DNA from: Achromobacter pulmonis
GTDB lineage: Bacteria; Pseudomonadota; Gammaproteobacteria; Burkholderiales; Burkholderiaceae_B
Assembly: GCF_902859765.1 (NCBI RefSeq)
Contig: NZ_CADIJV010000003.1
Location: 248,001-312,000 of the forward strand
DNA length: 64,000 bases
Reading direction: 5' to 3'
Of this stretch, positions 53,429 to 63,832 are shown one piece after another. The position numbers and the translations under genes were made by a program. The notes under the pieces are model-generated. The model had not been told where the DNA came from, did no database searches, and saw only the letters and a list, made by a program, of their open reading frames with translations. Positions within the stretch are counted from its first letter, which is position 1, and each line of letters opens with the position of its first letter.

Positions 53429-55042
53429 ATGAAGTTGCGCACTACCCTGGCCCTCGTGGCCGCCGCCATTCCCTTGGCCGCAGCCCAGGCCCAGACGCTG
53501 AAGATCGGCCTGTCGGCCGAACCCACCTCGGCCGATCCCCACTACCACAAGATGACGCAGAACGACGCGCTCTCGGCGCACGTCTACAGTTCGCTGGTGG
53601 GCCGCAGCGCCGACATGAAGCTGGTGCCGGCGCTGGCCACGTCCTGGAAGAACCTGGATGACCTGACCTGGGAATTCAAGCTGCGCGACGACGTCAAGTT
53701 CTCGAACGGCAAACCGTTCACGTCCGAGGACGTGCTGTTCACGATCTGCCGCACGCTGAACAACGAAACCAATGTGTCGCAGTCCTACATGGACACGACC
53801 AAGCTGATCACCGACGTGCAGACGCCGGATGCGCACACCGTCATCATCAAGACCGGCACCCCCTTCCCGCTGATGCCCGCCGAACTGGCGCGCTCGCTGC
53901 CGATCATCTGGAACGGCATCGTCGAGCACGGCAAGCTGACGTTCGACCCGAAGAAGGGTTGCGGCGTGACCGGCGCCTGGCCGACCGTGGCCGACTTCAA
54001 CAACGGCAAGGACGCCATCGGCACCGGCCCGTACACCCTGAAGTCCTACGTCAAGGGCACCGGCATCGAGCTGGTGCGCAACGAGAACTACTGGGGCCCG
54101 AAGCCCTACTGGAAGGAAGTGAAGTTCGTGCCGGTGCCGGCCGCCGGCCCGCGCCTGACCGGCCTGCTGTCGGGCGACTTCGACATGATCGAAAACCCCG
54201 CCGCGCGTGACCTGCAGCGCCTGAAGGACAATCCCAAGTTCGGTTTCGTGGCCACGCCCTCGACCCGCCTGGTGTTCTTCCAGCCCGACGTGGCGCGCAA
54301 TCCGAGCCCGTTCGTCAAGAGCGCCGACGGCAAGAATCCGCTGCAGGACCTGCGCGTGCGCAAGGCCATCTCGATGGCCATCGACCGCAAGACCATCACC
54401 GCCCGCATCATGGACGGCATGGCCACCCCGGCCTACCAGTACATGCCCGACGGCATGTTCGGCGCGCTGCCCAAGGCCCCGGAAATCAAGTACGACCCGG
54501 AAGGCGCCAAGAAGCTGCTGGCCGAAGCCGGCTACCCCAACGGCTTCGAACTGACGCTGTCGTCGACCAACGACCGCTACGTCAATGACGGCCAGGTAGC
54601 GCAGGCCGTGGCCCAGTACCTGGCCCGCGTCGGCATCAAGACGCATGTCGATGCCATGACCGCCTCGATCTACTTCCCCAAGCGCGCCAAGCGCGAGTTC
54701 AGCTTCTCGATGGGCGGCTGGCCGGCGGAAACGGGCGAAGCCTCGGCGCTGTTCCAGCTGTGGGTCGCCTCGCTCGATTCGCCCAAGAGCCTGGGCACCA
54801 GCAACTATGGCGGTTTCAGCAACGCCGACTTCGACAAGGTCTACAAGCAGGCCATCGTCACCGTCGACGCGCCCAAGCGCGAAAAGCTGCTGCAGGAAGC
54901 CACCCAGATCGCGCTGGACAACGTGCCGCTGATCCCGCTGCACTTCGAAAGCAGCATCTGGGCCTTCCGCAAGGGCATCTCCTACGAAGGCCGCCGCGAC
55001 CAGTTCACGCTGGCCACGTCGGTCAAGCCCGACGCCAAGTAA
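53429..55042 (+). CDS. Periplasmic peptide-binding protein of an ABC importer (SBP_bac_5)
   Basis: The 537-residue protein has a signal peptide (MKLRTTLALVAAAIPLAAAQA) and family phrases DVKFSNGKPFTSEDVLFTICRTL, IGTGPYTLKSYVKGTGIELVRNENYWGP and LRVRKAISMAIDRKTIT. GGAG precedes ATG 53429. It is followed by a strong terminator. The matching permease genes are 4 kb away at 59001, where a decayed copy of a similar gene is found, so this one probably serves DppBCDF there. Confidence 0.92.
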   Translation: MKLRTTLALVAAAIPLAAAQAQTLKIGLSAEPTSADPHYHKMTQNDALSAHVYSSLVGRSADMKLVPALATSWKNLDDLTWEFKLRDDVKFSNGKPFTSEDVLFTICRTLNNETNVSQSYMDTTKLITDVQTPDAHTVIIKTGTPFPLMPAELARSLPIIWNGIVEHGKLTFDPKKGCGVTGAWPTVADFNNGKDAIGTGPYTLKSYVKGTGIELVRNENYWGPKPYWKEVKFVPVPAAGPRLTGLLSGDFDMIENPAARDLQRLKDNPKFGFVATPSTRLVFFQPDVARNPSPFVKSADGKNPLQDLRVRKAISMAIDRKTITARIMDGMATPAYQYMPDGMFGALPKAPEIKYDPEGAKKLLAEAGYPNGFELTLSSTNDRYVNDGQVAQAVAQYLARVGIKTHVDAMTASIYFPKRAKREFSFSMGGWPAETGEASALFQLWVASLDSPKSLGTSNYGGFSNADFDKVYKQAIVTVDAPKREKLLQEATQIALDNVPLIPLHFESSIWAFRKGISYEGRRDQFTLATSVKPDAK

Positions 55043-55062
55043 GCCATCCGTCGCGCGCGTTG

Positions 55063-55092
55063 AAAAACGGCTGCCTTCGGGCAGCCGTTTTT
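55063..55092. terminator. Bidirectional intrinsic terminator
   Basis: AAAAACGGCTGCC, a TTCG loop and GGCAGCCGTTTTT give an 8-bp GC stem with A5/T5 flanks. It ends the binding-protein transcript and, on the other strand, the LysR transcript (stop 55121). Confidence 0.92.
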
Positions 55093-55120
55093 GCTGGGGC
55101 GCGCCCCGCGAGCCGGCGCC

Positions 55121-56035
55121 TCAGGCGCCCGGCCCCTGCGCCAGCAGCACGTCCAGTTCGCGCGACAGCAGGTCGATGAAGGCTTCCGTCTTGGACGGCA
55201 GCCGGCGCCCCTGCATGACATGCAGCTGCAGCGTGCGCGACTGCAATTGCGCGTTGGAGATGGGCACCGCCACCAATTCGTCGCGTTTCAGGCTCCAGGC
55301 CACCGAGATATAGCCGCTGAGCATGATGGCGTCGGAACCGAACACGAAACCGTGCAGCGGCGAGGAATCGTTGCAGGTGAAGGTGGGTTCGAGCTGCACC
55401 GACTCCAACAGGCAGCCCATCTCGAACAGGTGGCGGGTGGTGGTGCCCGGGCCGGTCAGCGCCAGCGGATAGCGGCCCAGGTCCTGCAGGCTGACGCTCT
55501 TGCGTCCGGCCAGGGGATGGCCCGCCGCCATCACCGCGTGCACCGGCGCGCGCCGCGAATAGCGCACGCTGACGCCACTGAGGCGTTCGACGTTGAAGGT
55601 CATGCCCAGCTCGACGCTGCCCTCGGCGACCCGCCGCGCGACGTCGGCCGGCGTGCCGACGTACAGATCGAAGCGGACCTCGGGCCAGTCGCGGCGGAAC
55701 CGCGCCATGGCGGAGGGCAGGAAGATCCGCGCCACGCCCTCGACCGCCGCCATGCGGATCTCGTTGCGCGCCATGCCCTTGAGCGCGGCGATCTCCTGCA
55801 GCACCGAGTCCGATTCCAGCAAGGTGCGGCGCGCATGCGCCAGCAGCAGCCGGCCGGCCTCGCTCAGCAGCATGCCGCGCGCGGCGCGCTCGAACAGCGG
55901 CGCGCCAGCCTCTTCTTCCAGCTTGGCGATCTGCCGGCTGATGGCTGACACCGCCACGTGCAGGCGCTCGGATGCGCCGCTCAGGCTGCCGGCCTGGGCG
56001 ACCTCGACAAAGTACCGCAAGGCAATGCCATGCAT
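55121..56035 (-). CDS. LysR family transcriptional regulator
   Basis: The 304-residue regulator has the HTH LRYFVEVAQAGSLSGASERLHVAVSAISRQIAKLEEEAGAPLF and a substrate-binding domain of CynR-like type (MRYFVEVAQ-type start MHGIALRYF). It is divergent from the M20 peptidase gene, with repeated motifs in between (56088-56127), and likely controls the peptide-utilisation genes. Confidence 0.88.
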   Translation of the reverse strand: MHGIALRYFVEVAQAGSLSGASERLHVAVSAISRQIAKLEEEAGAPLFERAARGMLLSEAGRLLLAHARRTLLESDSVLQEIAALKGMARNEIRMAAVEGVARIFLPSAMARFRRDWPEVRFDLYVGTPADVARRVAEGSVELGMTFNVERLSGVSVRYSRRAPVHAVMAAGHPLAGRKSVSLQDLGRYPLALTGPGTTTRHLFEMGCLLESVQLEPTFTCNDSSPLHGFVFGSDAIMLSGYISVAWSLKRDELVAVPISNAQLQSRTLQLHVMQGRRLPSKTEAFIDLLSRELDVLLAQGPGA

Positions 56036-56087
56036 GTTCGGCCTCGTTGGGGCGGGAAGTGGTCACCATGAGCCTTGCCTTTTATGC

Positions 56088-56127
56088 AAAGCTCCCGATA
56101 AATATTCTAATTGTAGAGAAAGCTCCC
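56088..56127. promoter_or_regulatory. Repeated AAAGCTCCC motif and TCTA-N4-TAGA dyad
   Basis: AAAGCTCCC occurs at 56088-56096 and 56119-56127, 31 bp (about three turns) apart. Between them lies the A/T-rich dyad TCTA-ATTG-TAGA. It is a candidate binding site for the divergent LysR regulator. Confidence 0.45.
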
Positions 56128-56197
56128 CTGATCCTAGAATTTGCGCAACGATCCAGCCGGGCCTCCTGACGCGCCCGGCCACGAAAAGGGGAAGTCC

Positions 56198-57634
56198 GTG
56201 TCAGCAGCAGTCACCCACCCGAGCCGCGCCGCCGCTATCGGCCGGGCGGTCGCGTACGCCGAAAGCGGCGCCTTGCAACGCGACCTGGCGGAACTGGTCG
56301 CCCACCAAACCGAAAGCCAGGACCCCGGCCAGCGCGCGGCGCTGCACGACTATCTGCGCGCGGCGGTGGCGCCGCGCCTGGCGGGGCTGGGCTGCGCCTG
56401 GCATGTCGCGGACAATCCGGCGGCTGGCGGCCCGCCCTTCCTGCTGGCCGAACACATCGAAGACCCGGGCCTGCCCACCGTGCTGATGTACGCCCATGGC
56501 GACGTCGTGCGTGGCTACGACGACCAGTGGCGCGCCGGACTGTCGCCGTGGCGGCTGACGGCCGAAGGCGATCGCTGGTACGGCCGCGGCACGGCCGACA
56601 ACAAAGGACAGTACTGCATCAATATGACCGCGCTGGAACAGGTCCGGGCCGAACGCGGCGGACGGCTGGGCTTCAACCTGCGCATGCTGGTGGAATGCGG
56701 CGAGGAGGTCGGCTCGCCCGGCCTGCACCAGGCCTGCGACGCCTGGCGCGAGTCGCTGGCCGCCGATGTCTTCATTGCTTCCGACGGACCGCGGCTGGCG
56801 GCCGACCGGCCGACGCTGTTCCTGGGATCGCGCGGCACGCTGCTGTTCGACCTGACGGTCGACCTGCGCGGCCATGCCCACCATTCCGGCAACTGGGGCG
56901 GCGTGCTGCCCAACCCCGGCATCATTCTGGCGAATGCGCTGGCCAGCCTGGTGGACGCGCGCGGCCGGCTGCTGGTGGACGGCCTGCGCCCGCCCCCCAT
57001 CCCGCCGGCCGTGCGCCAGGCCCTGGCGGACATCCAGGTCGGGCAGGACGACGACGCACCCGACATCGACCCGGCATGGGGCGAGCCCGGCCTGTCGCTG
57101 GCCGAACGCCTGTTCGGCTGGAACACGCTGGAAGTGCTGGCCTACAAGACCGGCAATCCCGACAATCCGGTGGGCGCGATTCCGCCGCGCGCCAGCGCCA
57201 CCTGCAATCTGCGTTTCGTGGTCGGCACCGACTGGCGTCAGGCCGAGGGCATCCTGCGCCGGCACCTGGACGCGCAGGGCCTGTCGCAGGTCGCCGTCCG
57301 CGTGCGGCGCGGCACGCCGGCCACGCGGCTGGACCCGGACGACCCGTGGGCGCGTTGGGCCGTGGCCTCGCTGGCCGCCACCACCGGCAAGACGCCCGCG
57401 CTGCTGCCAAACCTGGGCGGCACGGTGCCCAACGACGCCTTTTCGGAGGTGCTGGGACTGCCCACGATCTGGGTGCCGCATTCCTACCCCGCCTGTTGCC
57501 AGCACGGCCCGGACGAACACCTGCTCGCGTCCGTGGCGCGCGAGGCCGTGGCGGTGATGGCCGGCCTGTTCTGGGACCTGGGCGAACAGGGCGCGGCCGT
57601 GGCCGCGCAACGCCGGCGAACGGCCGCCGGTTGA
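56198..57634 (+). CDS. M20 family metallopeptidase
   Basis: The 478-residue dinuclear zinc peptidase has YAHGDVVRGYD (Zn His), GRGTADNKGQ (bridging Asp), VECGEEVGSPG (catalytic and ligand Glu), IASDGPR (Asp) and a last ligand His in CQHGPDEH. Members cleave dipeptides or N-acyl amino acids in the cytoplasm. GTG 56198 is chosen because of AAGGGGA upstream. It is the first gene of the peptide-utilisation unit and is followed 64 bp later by the aspartoacylase-like gene. Confidence 0.9.
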   Translation: MSAAVTHPSRAAAIGRAVAYAESGALQRDLAELVAHQTESQDPGQRAALHDYLRAAVAPRLAGLGCAWHVADNPAAGGPPFLLAEHIEDPGLPTVLMYAHGDVVRGYDDQWRAGLSPWRLTAEGDRWYGRGTADNKGQYCINMTALEQVRAERGGRLGFNLRMLVECGEEVGSPGLHQACDAWRESLAADVFIASDGPRLAADRPTLFLGSRGTLLFDLTVDLRGHAHHSGNWGGVLPNPGIILANALASLVDARGRLLVDGLRPPPIPPAVRQALADIQVGQDDDAPDIDPAWGEPGLSLAERLFGWNTLEVLAYKTGNPDNPVGAIPPRASATCNLRFVVGTDWRQAEGILRRHLDAQGLSQVAVRVRRGTPATRLDPDDPWARWAVASLAATTGKTPALLPNLGGTVPNDAFSEVLGLPTIWVPHSYPACCQHGPDEHLLASVAREAVAVMAGLFWDLGEQGAAVAAQRRRTAAG

Positions 57635-57698
57635 ACGCCGCCTGACCGTCGTTCCGCGCCATCCCCTATACAATCCCCTTCGCTTGATCGGAGTTCCC

Positions 57699-58670
57699 AT
57701 GTCCTCGTCCCCTACCGCGTCCCGTCCGCGCCCTTTCCTGCTCGCCTGTCCGGATCTGGCGGCCGAGCGCGTGGGCAACACGGATACCCCCGGCGTCTGG
57801 CATTTCGACACCGGCGTGCCGGGCAAGCGCGTGATCCTCAGCGCGCTGATCCACGGCAATGAACTGTGCGGCGCCTGGGCCCTGAAGGACGCGCTGGCCG
57901 CCGGCCTGCGACCGCGCCGCGGCTCGCTGACGCTGGCATTCTGCAACCTGGCCGCGTTCGATCGCTTCGATCCGGCCAACTACGCGCCGGCGCGCTTCGT
58001 CGATGAGGACATGAACCGGGTCTGGAGCGACGACAAGCTGGCCCAGCCCATCAGCCAGGAACGCCGCCGCGCCGCCGCCCTGCGTCCATGGGTGGCGCAG
58101 GCCGACTGGCTGCTGGACTTCCACTCGATGAGCAATTCCGACGTGCCGCTGCAGCTGACCGGCCTGGAACAACGCAACATCGACCTGGCCCTGTCGCTGG
58201 GCAACCCCGCCACCATCATCGCCGACGCCGGCCACGCCGCTGGCGTGCGCATGCGCGACTACGGCCGCTTCGGCGAGGCCGGTGACAACGGCACCCGTTC
58301 GCTGCTGATCGAATGCGGCTTCCATGGCGCGCCCGAGGCGCGCAGCGTGGCGCTCGACCAGATGGCGCGCTTCCTGGTGGCCGCCGGCACGGTCGACCAG
58401 GCCGACCTGCCCGCCGCCTGGTTCGCGCCGCAGGCCAGCGCCCAGCGCGCGCTGCGCGTGACCCACGCCATCGCCGCCAAGAGCGCCGATTTCCGTTTCG
58501 CCGAGCCCTGGAAGGGCCTGGAGACGCTGGCGCGCGCCGGCACCCTCATCGGCTGGTCCGAAGGCGAGCCGGTGACCACGCCCTACGATGACTGCGTGCT
58601 GATCATGCCGTCGACCGCCAACCTGCGGGCCGGGGTCACGGTGGTGCGGCTGGCGCAACCCATCGTCTGA
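57699..58670 (+). CDS. Succinylglutamate desuccinylase/aspartoacylase family hydrolase (copy 2)
   Basis: The 323-residue zinc hydrolase has HGNELCG, DEDMNRVW, DFHSM and LIECGFHG (Zn ligands and catalytic Glu), the same layout as the gene at 11084-12028. It is clearly a paralogue, with long identical blocks. CGGAG precedes ATG 57699. It lies between the M20 peptidase and the transporter genes, which suggests it deacylates an imported N-acyl amino acid or peptide (inference). Confidence 0.88.
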   Translation: MSSSPTASRPRPFLLACPDLAAERVGNTDTPGVWHFDTGVPGKRVILSALIHGNELCGAWALKDALAAGLRPRRGSLTLAFCNLAAFDRFDPANYAPARFVDEDMNRVWSDDKLAQPISQERRRAAALRPWVAQADWLLDFHSMSNSDVPLQLTGLEQRNIDLALSLGNPATIIADAGHAAGVRMRDYGRFGEAGDNGTRSLLIECGFHGAPEARSVALDQMARFLVAAGTVDQADLPAAWFAPQASAQRALRVTHAIAAKSADFRFAEPWKGLETLARAGTLIGWSEGEPVTTPYDDCVLIMPSTANLRAGVTVVRLAQPIV

Positions 58671-58733
58671 TGCCGCGCGCGGCGCGCCCTCGATGGCGCG
58701 CCGCCTCATATAAAAACCGCCAAGGGAAGCAGC

Positions 58734-58949
58734 ATGTCCGCAAACGTTTTCATCCACAGCGCGTTATCCACCTGTACGCTGGCAAAGGCCCAGCACCTGT
58801 CGCGCGTGGGCATCAAGACCACCGCGGACGCGATGACGCGATCGGTCTACTTCCCCAAGCGCGCCCCGACCGCCGTCGGTCCGGCCGCGCGCCAAAAGCG
58901 GCTGCAAGAGTCCCTGACCCTGGCCATGTCGGCCAGGCCCGCCCAATAA
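58734..58949 (+). pseudogene. Decayed remnant of a peptide-binding-protein gene
   Basis: A 71-codon frame reads LAKAQHLSRVGIKTTADAM, then TRSVYFPKRA and RQKRLQESLTLAM. These parallel the intact binding protein at 53429 (QYLARVGIKTHVDAM, TASIYFPKRA, KREKLLQEATQIAL) with the intervening ~100 residues deleted. There is no signal peptide. It sits directly before the permease genes, exactly where a binding-protein gene is expected in a dpp operon. Confidence 0.75.
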
Positions 58950-59000
58950 GATCGCCGTTCCGGCGCCTGCAACCCCCCGAGCCCACCAAGGAAATATCAC

Positions 59001-59978
59001 GTGGCCCTTTTCATCCTACGCAGACTGATCCAGAGTCTGTTCGTGCTGCTGGCCGTCTCGGTCGTGGTCTTCTTCGCGGTGTATGCCGTGGGCGACCCGA
59101 TCGAACTGCTGGTCAGCCCCGAAGCCAGCCAGGCGGCGCGCGAGGCGATGATCGCCCGCCTCGGCCTGGACCTGCCCGTGTGGCAGCAATACACAGGATT
59201 CCTGTGGCGCGCGCTGCACGGCGACCTGGGCACCTCGTTCGTGCACGGTATCCCGGCCATCGAGCTGATCGTGCAGCGCATCCCCGCCACCTTCGAACTG
59301 GTGATCGTGGCCATCGGACTGACCTGTGTGATCGGCATTCCGCTGGGCCTGGTGGCCGGCCTGTACCGCGATGAACCGCTGGGCCGCGGCATCATGTCGT
59401 CGTCGGTGCTGGGTTTTTCGCTGCCCAACTTCTGGCAGGGCATGATGCTGATCCTGCTGTTCGCGGTCTGGCTCGGCTGGCTGCCCGCCACCGGCCGGGG
59501 CGACACCGTGACGGTGCTGGGCGTGCGCCTGTCGATCCTGACGGCCGACGGCTGGGCGCACCTGATCATGCCGGCCATCAACCTGGCGCTGGCCAACATC
59601 GCACTGGTGCTGCGCCTGACCGCCTCGGGCGTGGTCGAGGCCCGTAGCCAGGACTACGTGAAATTCGCGCGCGCCAAGGGCATCAAGCCCGGCCGCATCG
59701 TGCGCCGCCACATCCTGCGCAACATCCTGATCCCGGTGGTCACCGTCATCGGCATGGAATTCGGCAGCCTGATCGCCTATTCCACCATCACCGAGACCGT
59801 GTTCGCCTGGCCCGGCATGGGCAAGCTGCTCATCGACAGCGTCTACCAGCTCGACCGCCCCGTGGTGGTCGCCTACGTGATGCTGGTGACCCTGATTTTC
59901 GTCGTCATCAACCTGGTCGTGGACATTCTGTACGCCGCGCTCGACCCGCGCGTGCAGCTCGTGACCCCCGCTCAATAA
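59001..59978 (+). CDS. Dipeptide-type ABC permease (DppB family)
   Basis: The 325-residue permease starts MALFILRRLIQSLFVLLAVSVVVFF. It has the GLDLPVWQQYTGFLWRALHGDLGTS loop, the coupling motif YVKFARAKGIKPGRIVRRHILRN and the end DILYAALDPRVQ. The start is GTG 59001 with AAGGAAAT upstream. It is the first of four tightly packed transporter genes. Confidence 0.93.
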   Translation: MALFILRRLIQSLFVLLAVSVVVFFAVYAVGDPIELLVSPEASQAAREAMIARLGLDLPVWQQYTGFLWRALHGDLGTSFVHGIPAIELIVQRIPATFELVIVAIGLTCVIGIPLGLVAGLYRDEPLGRGIMSSSVLGFSLPNFWQGMMLILLFAVWLGWLPATGRGDTVTVLGVRLSILTADGWAHLIMPAINLALANIALVLRLTASGVVEARSQDYVKFARAKGIKPGRIVRRHILRNILIPVVTVIGMEFGSLIAYSTITETVFAWPGMGKLLIDSVYQLDRPVVVAYVMLVTLIFVVINLVVDILYAALDPRVQLVTPAQ

Positions 59979-59983
59979 CTTCC

Positions 59984-60901
59984 ATGGCTCAATCTCCCAA
60001 CTCCGGCCGCACCCGTACCGTCCAGCCCCTGGCCGATACACCCAAGCGCGCCTCGATCCTGAAGAAACTGCGGGCCCGCCCCACCGTGCGCGGGTCAGCC
60101 ATCGCCCTGGCCGTCCTGGTGCTGCTGGTGGTGTTCGCGCCCTACTTCGCGCCGCAGAATCCCTATGATCTGGCCAACCTGTCGCTGCTGGACGGCCGCC
60201 TGGCGCCGCGCCAGGCGCTGATGGACGGCAGCATCGCCTGGCTCGGCACCGACGACCAGGGCCGCGACATGCTCAGCGCCATCCTCTACGGCCTGCGCAT
60301 CAGCCTGATGGTGGGCCTGTCGGCGGTGACGCTGGCCACCGCCGTGGGCGGCGCGGTCGGCCTGGTGGCCGCCTACGTCGGCGGCCTGGTCGACACCGTG
60401 CTGATGCGCATCGTCGACTTCATCCTGGGCTTTCCGACCATCCTGGTGGCGCTGGTGCTGCTGGTGGTGCTGGGGCGCGGGGTCGACAAGGTGATCCTGG
60501 CGCTGGTGCTGGTGCAGTGGGGCCACTATGCCCGCATCATGCGCAGCCGCGCGCTGCAGGAGCGGCGCAAGGAATACGTCGAGGCCGCCGCCAACCTGGG
60601 CTTCCCGGCCTGGCGCATCATGGTGTTCCACCTGCTGCCCAACTGCCTGGGCCCGGTCATGGTGTTCGCCACCATCCAGATCGCCACCGCCATCGCGCTG
60701 GAAGCAACGCTGTCGTTCCTGGGCGTCGGCGTGCCGATCACCGAACCGTCGCTGGGCCTGCTGATCTCGAACGGCTTCCAGTATCTGCTGTCGGGCGACT
60801 ACTGGATCAGCCTGTTCCCGGGCATTGCGCTGTTGTTGCTTATTCTTTCCATCAATATCGTCGGCGACCGCCTGCGCGAAAGCCTGGACCCCAAGCGATG
60901 A
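59984..60901 (+). CDS. Dipeptide-type ABC permease (DppC family)
   Basis: The 305-residue permease has LGTDDQGRDMLSAILYGLRISLMVG (DppC mark), the coupling motif YVEAAANLGFPAWRIMVFHLLPN and the end [13 protein letters not shown]. It overlaps the DppD-type gene by 4 bp. Confidence 0.93.
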   Translation: MAQSPNSGRTRTVQPLADTPKRASILKKLRARPTVRGSAIALAVLVLLVVFAPYFAPQNPYDLANLSLLDGRLAPRQALMDGSIAWLGTDDQGRDMLSAILYGLRISLMVGLSAVTLATAVGGAVGLVAAYVGGLVDTVLMRIVDFILGFPTILVALVLLVVLGRGVDKVILALVLVQWGHYARIMRSRALQERRKEYVEAAANLGFPAWRIMVFHLLPNCLGPVMVFATIQIATAIALEATLSFLGVGVPITEPSLGLLISNGFQYLLSGDYWISLFPGIALLLLILSINIVGDRLRESLDPKR

Positions 60902-61877
60902 GTGAAGTCCTTCTTGATGTGCGCGGCTTGCGCACCGCATTCCATACCGAGGCCGGCGCATGGCTGGCGGTCGACGGCGTCGACCTGACGGTGCGCCGCG
61001 GCGAAATCGTGGGCCTGGTCGGCGAGTCCGGCTCGGGCAAGTCGGTCACCGGTTTCTCACTGCTGGGGCTGATCGACCCGCCCGGAGAGGTCGTCGACGG
61101 CGAAGTGAAGTTCAAGGGCAACGATCTGCGCAAGCTCTCCGAAGAGCAGATGCGGCAGCTGCGCGGCAATCGCATCGCCATGATCTTCCAGGACCCGCTG
61201 ATGACGCTCAATCCGGTGCTGCGCATCGGCGAGCAGATGATGGAAGCCATCCTGACGCACGAGAACGTGCCGCGCGCCGAAGCGCTGGAACGCTGCCGCG
61301 AGGCGCTCGCCATGGTCGGCATCCCCGCGCCGGAGAAGCGCCTGAAAAGCTATCCGCATGAGTTCTCGGGCGGCATGCGCCAGCGCGTGGCGATCGCCAT
61401 CGCCATGCTCAACAAGCCCGACCTGATCATCTGTGACGAGCCGACCACGGCGCTGGACGTGACCATCCAGGGCCAGATCCTGTACCGCATGCAGGAGATC
61501 TGCCGCGAGCACAACACCGCGCTGATCTGGATCACCCACGACCTGGGCGTGGTGGCCGAGCTGGCCGACCGCGTCGCCGTCATGTATGCCGGCCGCATCG
61601 TCGAGAGCGGCCCGGTCGAACAGGTGCTGGACGCGCCGCGCCATCCCTACACCCGCGGTCTGCTCGATTCGATGCCCGGCGCCACCGCGCCGGGCGCGCG
61701 GCTGCACCAGATCAACGGCATGGCGCCGAGCCTGGCCGGCCGCCCGTCGGGCTGTGCGTTCCGGCCGCGCTGCACCCACGCGGTCACGCGCTGCACCGAG
61801 CAAGCCCCCACCGTCACCACCGAAGGTTCGCGCAGCTATCGCTGTTACGTCCCGATTGCCCGCGAGGCCGAGCAAGC

Positions 61878-61881
<4 letters not shown>
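60898..61881 (+). CDS. Dipeptide-type ABC ATPase (DppD family)
   Basis: The 327-residue ATPase has GESGSGKSV (Walker A), FSGGMRQRV (signature), [12 protein letters not shown] (Walker B) and the oligopeptide-type C-terminal Cys cluster (CAFRPRC, CTEQAP). It overlaps the next gene by 4 bp (ATGA). Confidence 0.94.
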
Positions 61882-62888
<1,007 letters not shown>

Positions 62889-62893
62889 ACGCC

Positions 62894-63799
62894 ATGAAAC
62901 CCTCTGACATGTCCAACGTGGACCGCATCGCCATCGAAATGGGCCATGCCGGCCGCAACGCCATCGCCTATATCGACGAGGATCGCAATTCCGATCGCCC
63001 GTTCAAGCTGCAGACCTACCGCCCCTACGGCTACACCCCGGACCGTCCGGTGGTGATCGTGCAACACGGCGTGCTGCGCAACGGCGACGAATACCGCGAC
63101 TTCTGGGTCGAGGCCGCCGACAAGCACAAGCTGCTGATCGTGGCGCTGACCTTCTCCAACGAGATCTGGCCGGGCGTGGAAAGCTACAACAATGGCCGCG
63201 TGTTCTCGGCCGGCGGCAACCCGCGCCACATCGACGGCTGGACCTACGCGCTGGTGGGCAACGTGATCCGCGACATGATCGACGCCGAGATCACCGATGG
63301 TGAAAACGTGTATCTGTTCGGCCACTCGGCAGGCGGCCAGTTCGTGCACCGCCTGATGAGCAGCCAGTCGCACGCGCCGTTCAAGGCGGTGGCGGCCGGC
63401 AACCCCGGCTGGTACACGCTGCCGACCTTCGACTATCCGTTCCCCGAAGGCATGGACGGTGTCGGCCTGACCGAAGACCACCTGGTCAAGCTGCTGGGCT
63501 ACCCGATGATGATCCTGGCCGGCGACCAGGACATCGCCACCGACGATCCCAACCTGCCATCGGAACCGGCCGCCATGCGCCAGGGCCCGCACCGCTACGC
63601 CCGCGCCCACAACTACTTCGAGGCCGGCCGCAAGGAGGCCGAGCGCCGCGGCGTGCCGTTCAACTGGACGCTGCAAGTGGTGCCCGGCATCGGCCACGAT
63701 GGCCGCGCCATGTCCGCCGTCTGCGCCAGCCTGTGGTTCGACGGCGCCATGCCGAGCGATGCCGAACTGGCTCGCCTGGCCGGCCAGCAGGTCGCCTGA
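62894..63799 (+). CDS. Alpha/beta hydrolase linked to a dipeptide-type transporter
   Basis: The 301-residue protein has the oxyanion region VQHGVLRNGDEYRDFW, nucleophile GHSAGGQF (Ser about 146), an acid in AGDQDIAT and His in GIGHDGRAM. It resembles polyhydroxybutyrate-depolymerase-like or cutinase-like esterases in overall order. With an uptake system upstream and an M20 peptidase downstream, it probably cleaves an imported ester or amide. The substrate is unknown. Confidence 0.8.
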   Translation: MKPSDMSNVDRIAIEMGHAGRNAIAYIDEDRNSDRPFKLQTYRPYGYTPDRPVVIVQHGVLRNGDEYRDFWVEAADKHKLLIVALTFSNEIWPGVESYNNGRVFSAGGNPRHIDGWTYALVGNVIRDMIDAEITDGENVYLFGHSAGGQFVHRLMSSQSHAPFKAVAAGNPGWYTLPTFDYPFPEGMDGVGLTEDHLVKLLGYPMMILAGDQDIATDDPNLPSEPAAMRQGPHRYARAHNYFEAGRKEAERRGVPFNWTLQVVPGIGHDGRAMSAVCASLWFDGAMPSDAELARLAGQQVA

Positions 63800-63832
63800 A
63801 CGCCCCCTTTCATTCCCGCTAGCAGAATCGCC

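Noticed and set aside
53243-54943. 566-codon minus-strand reading frame
   Set aside because: It is antisense to the peptide-binding-protein gene, which has a signal peptide, promoter and terminator.
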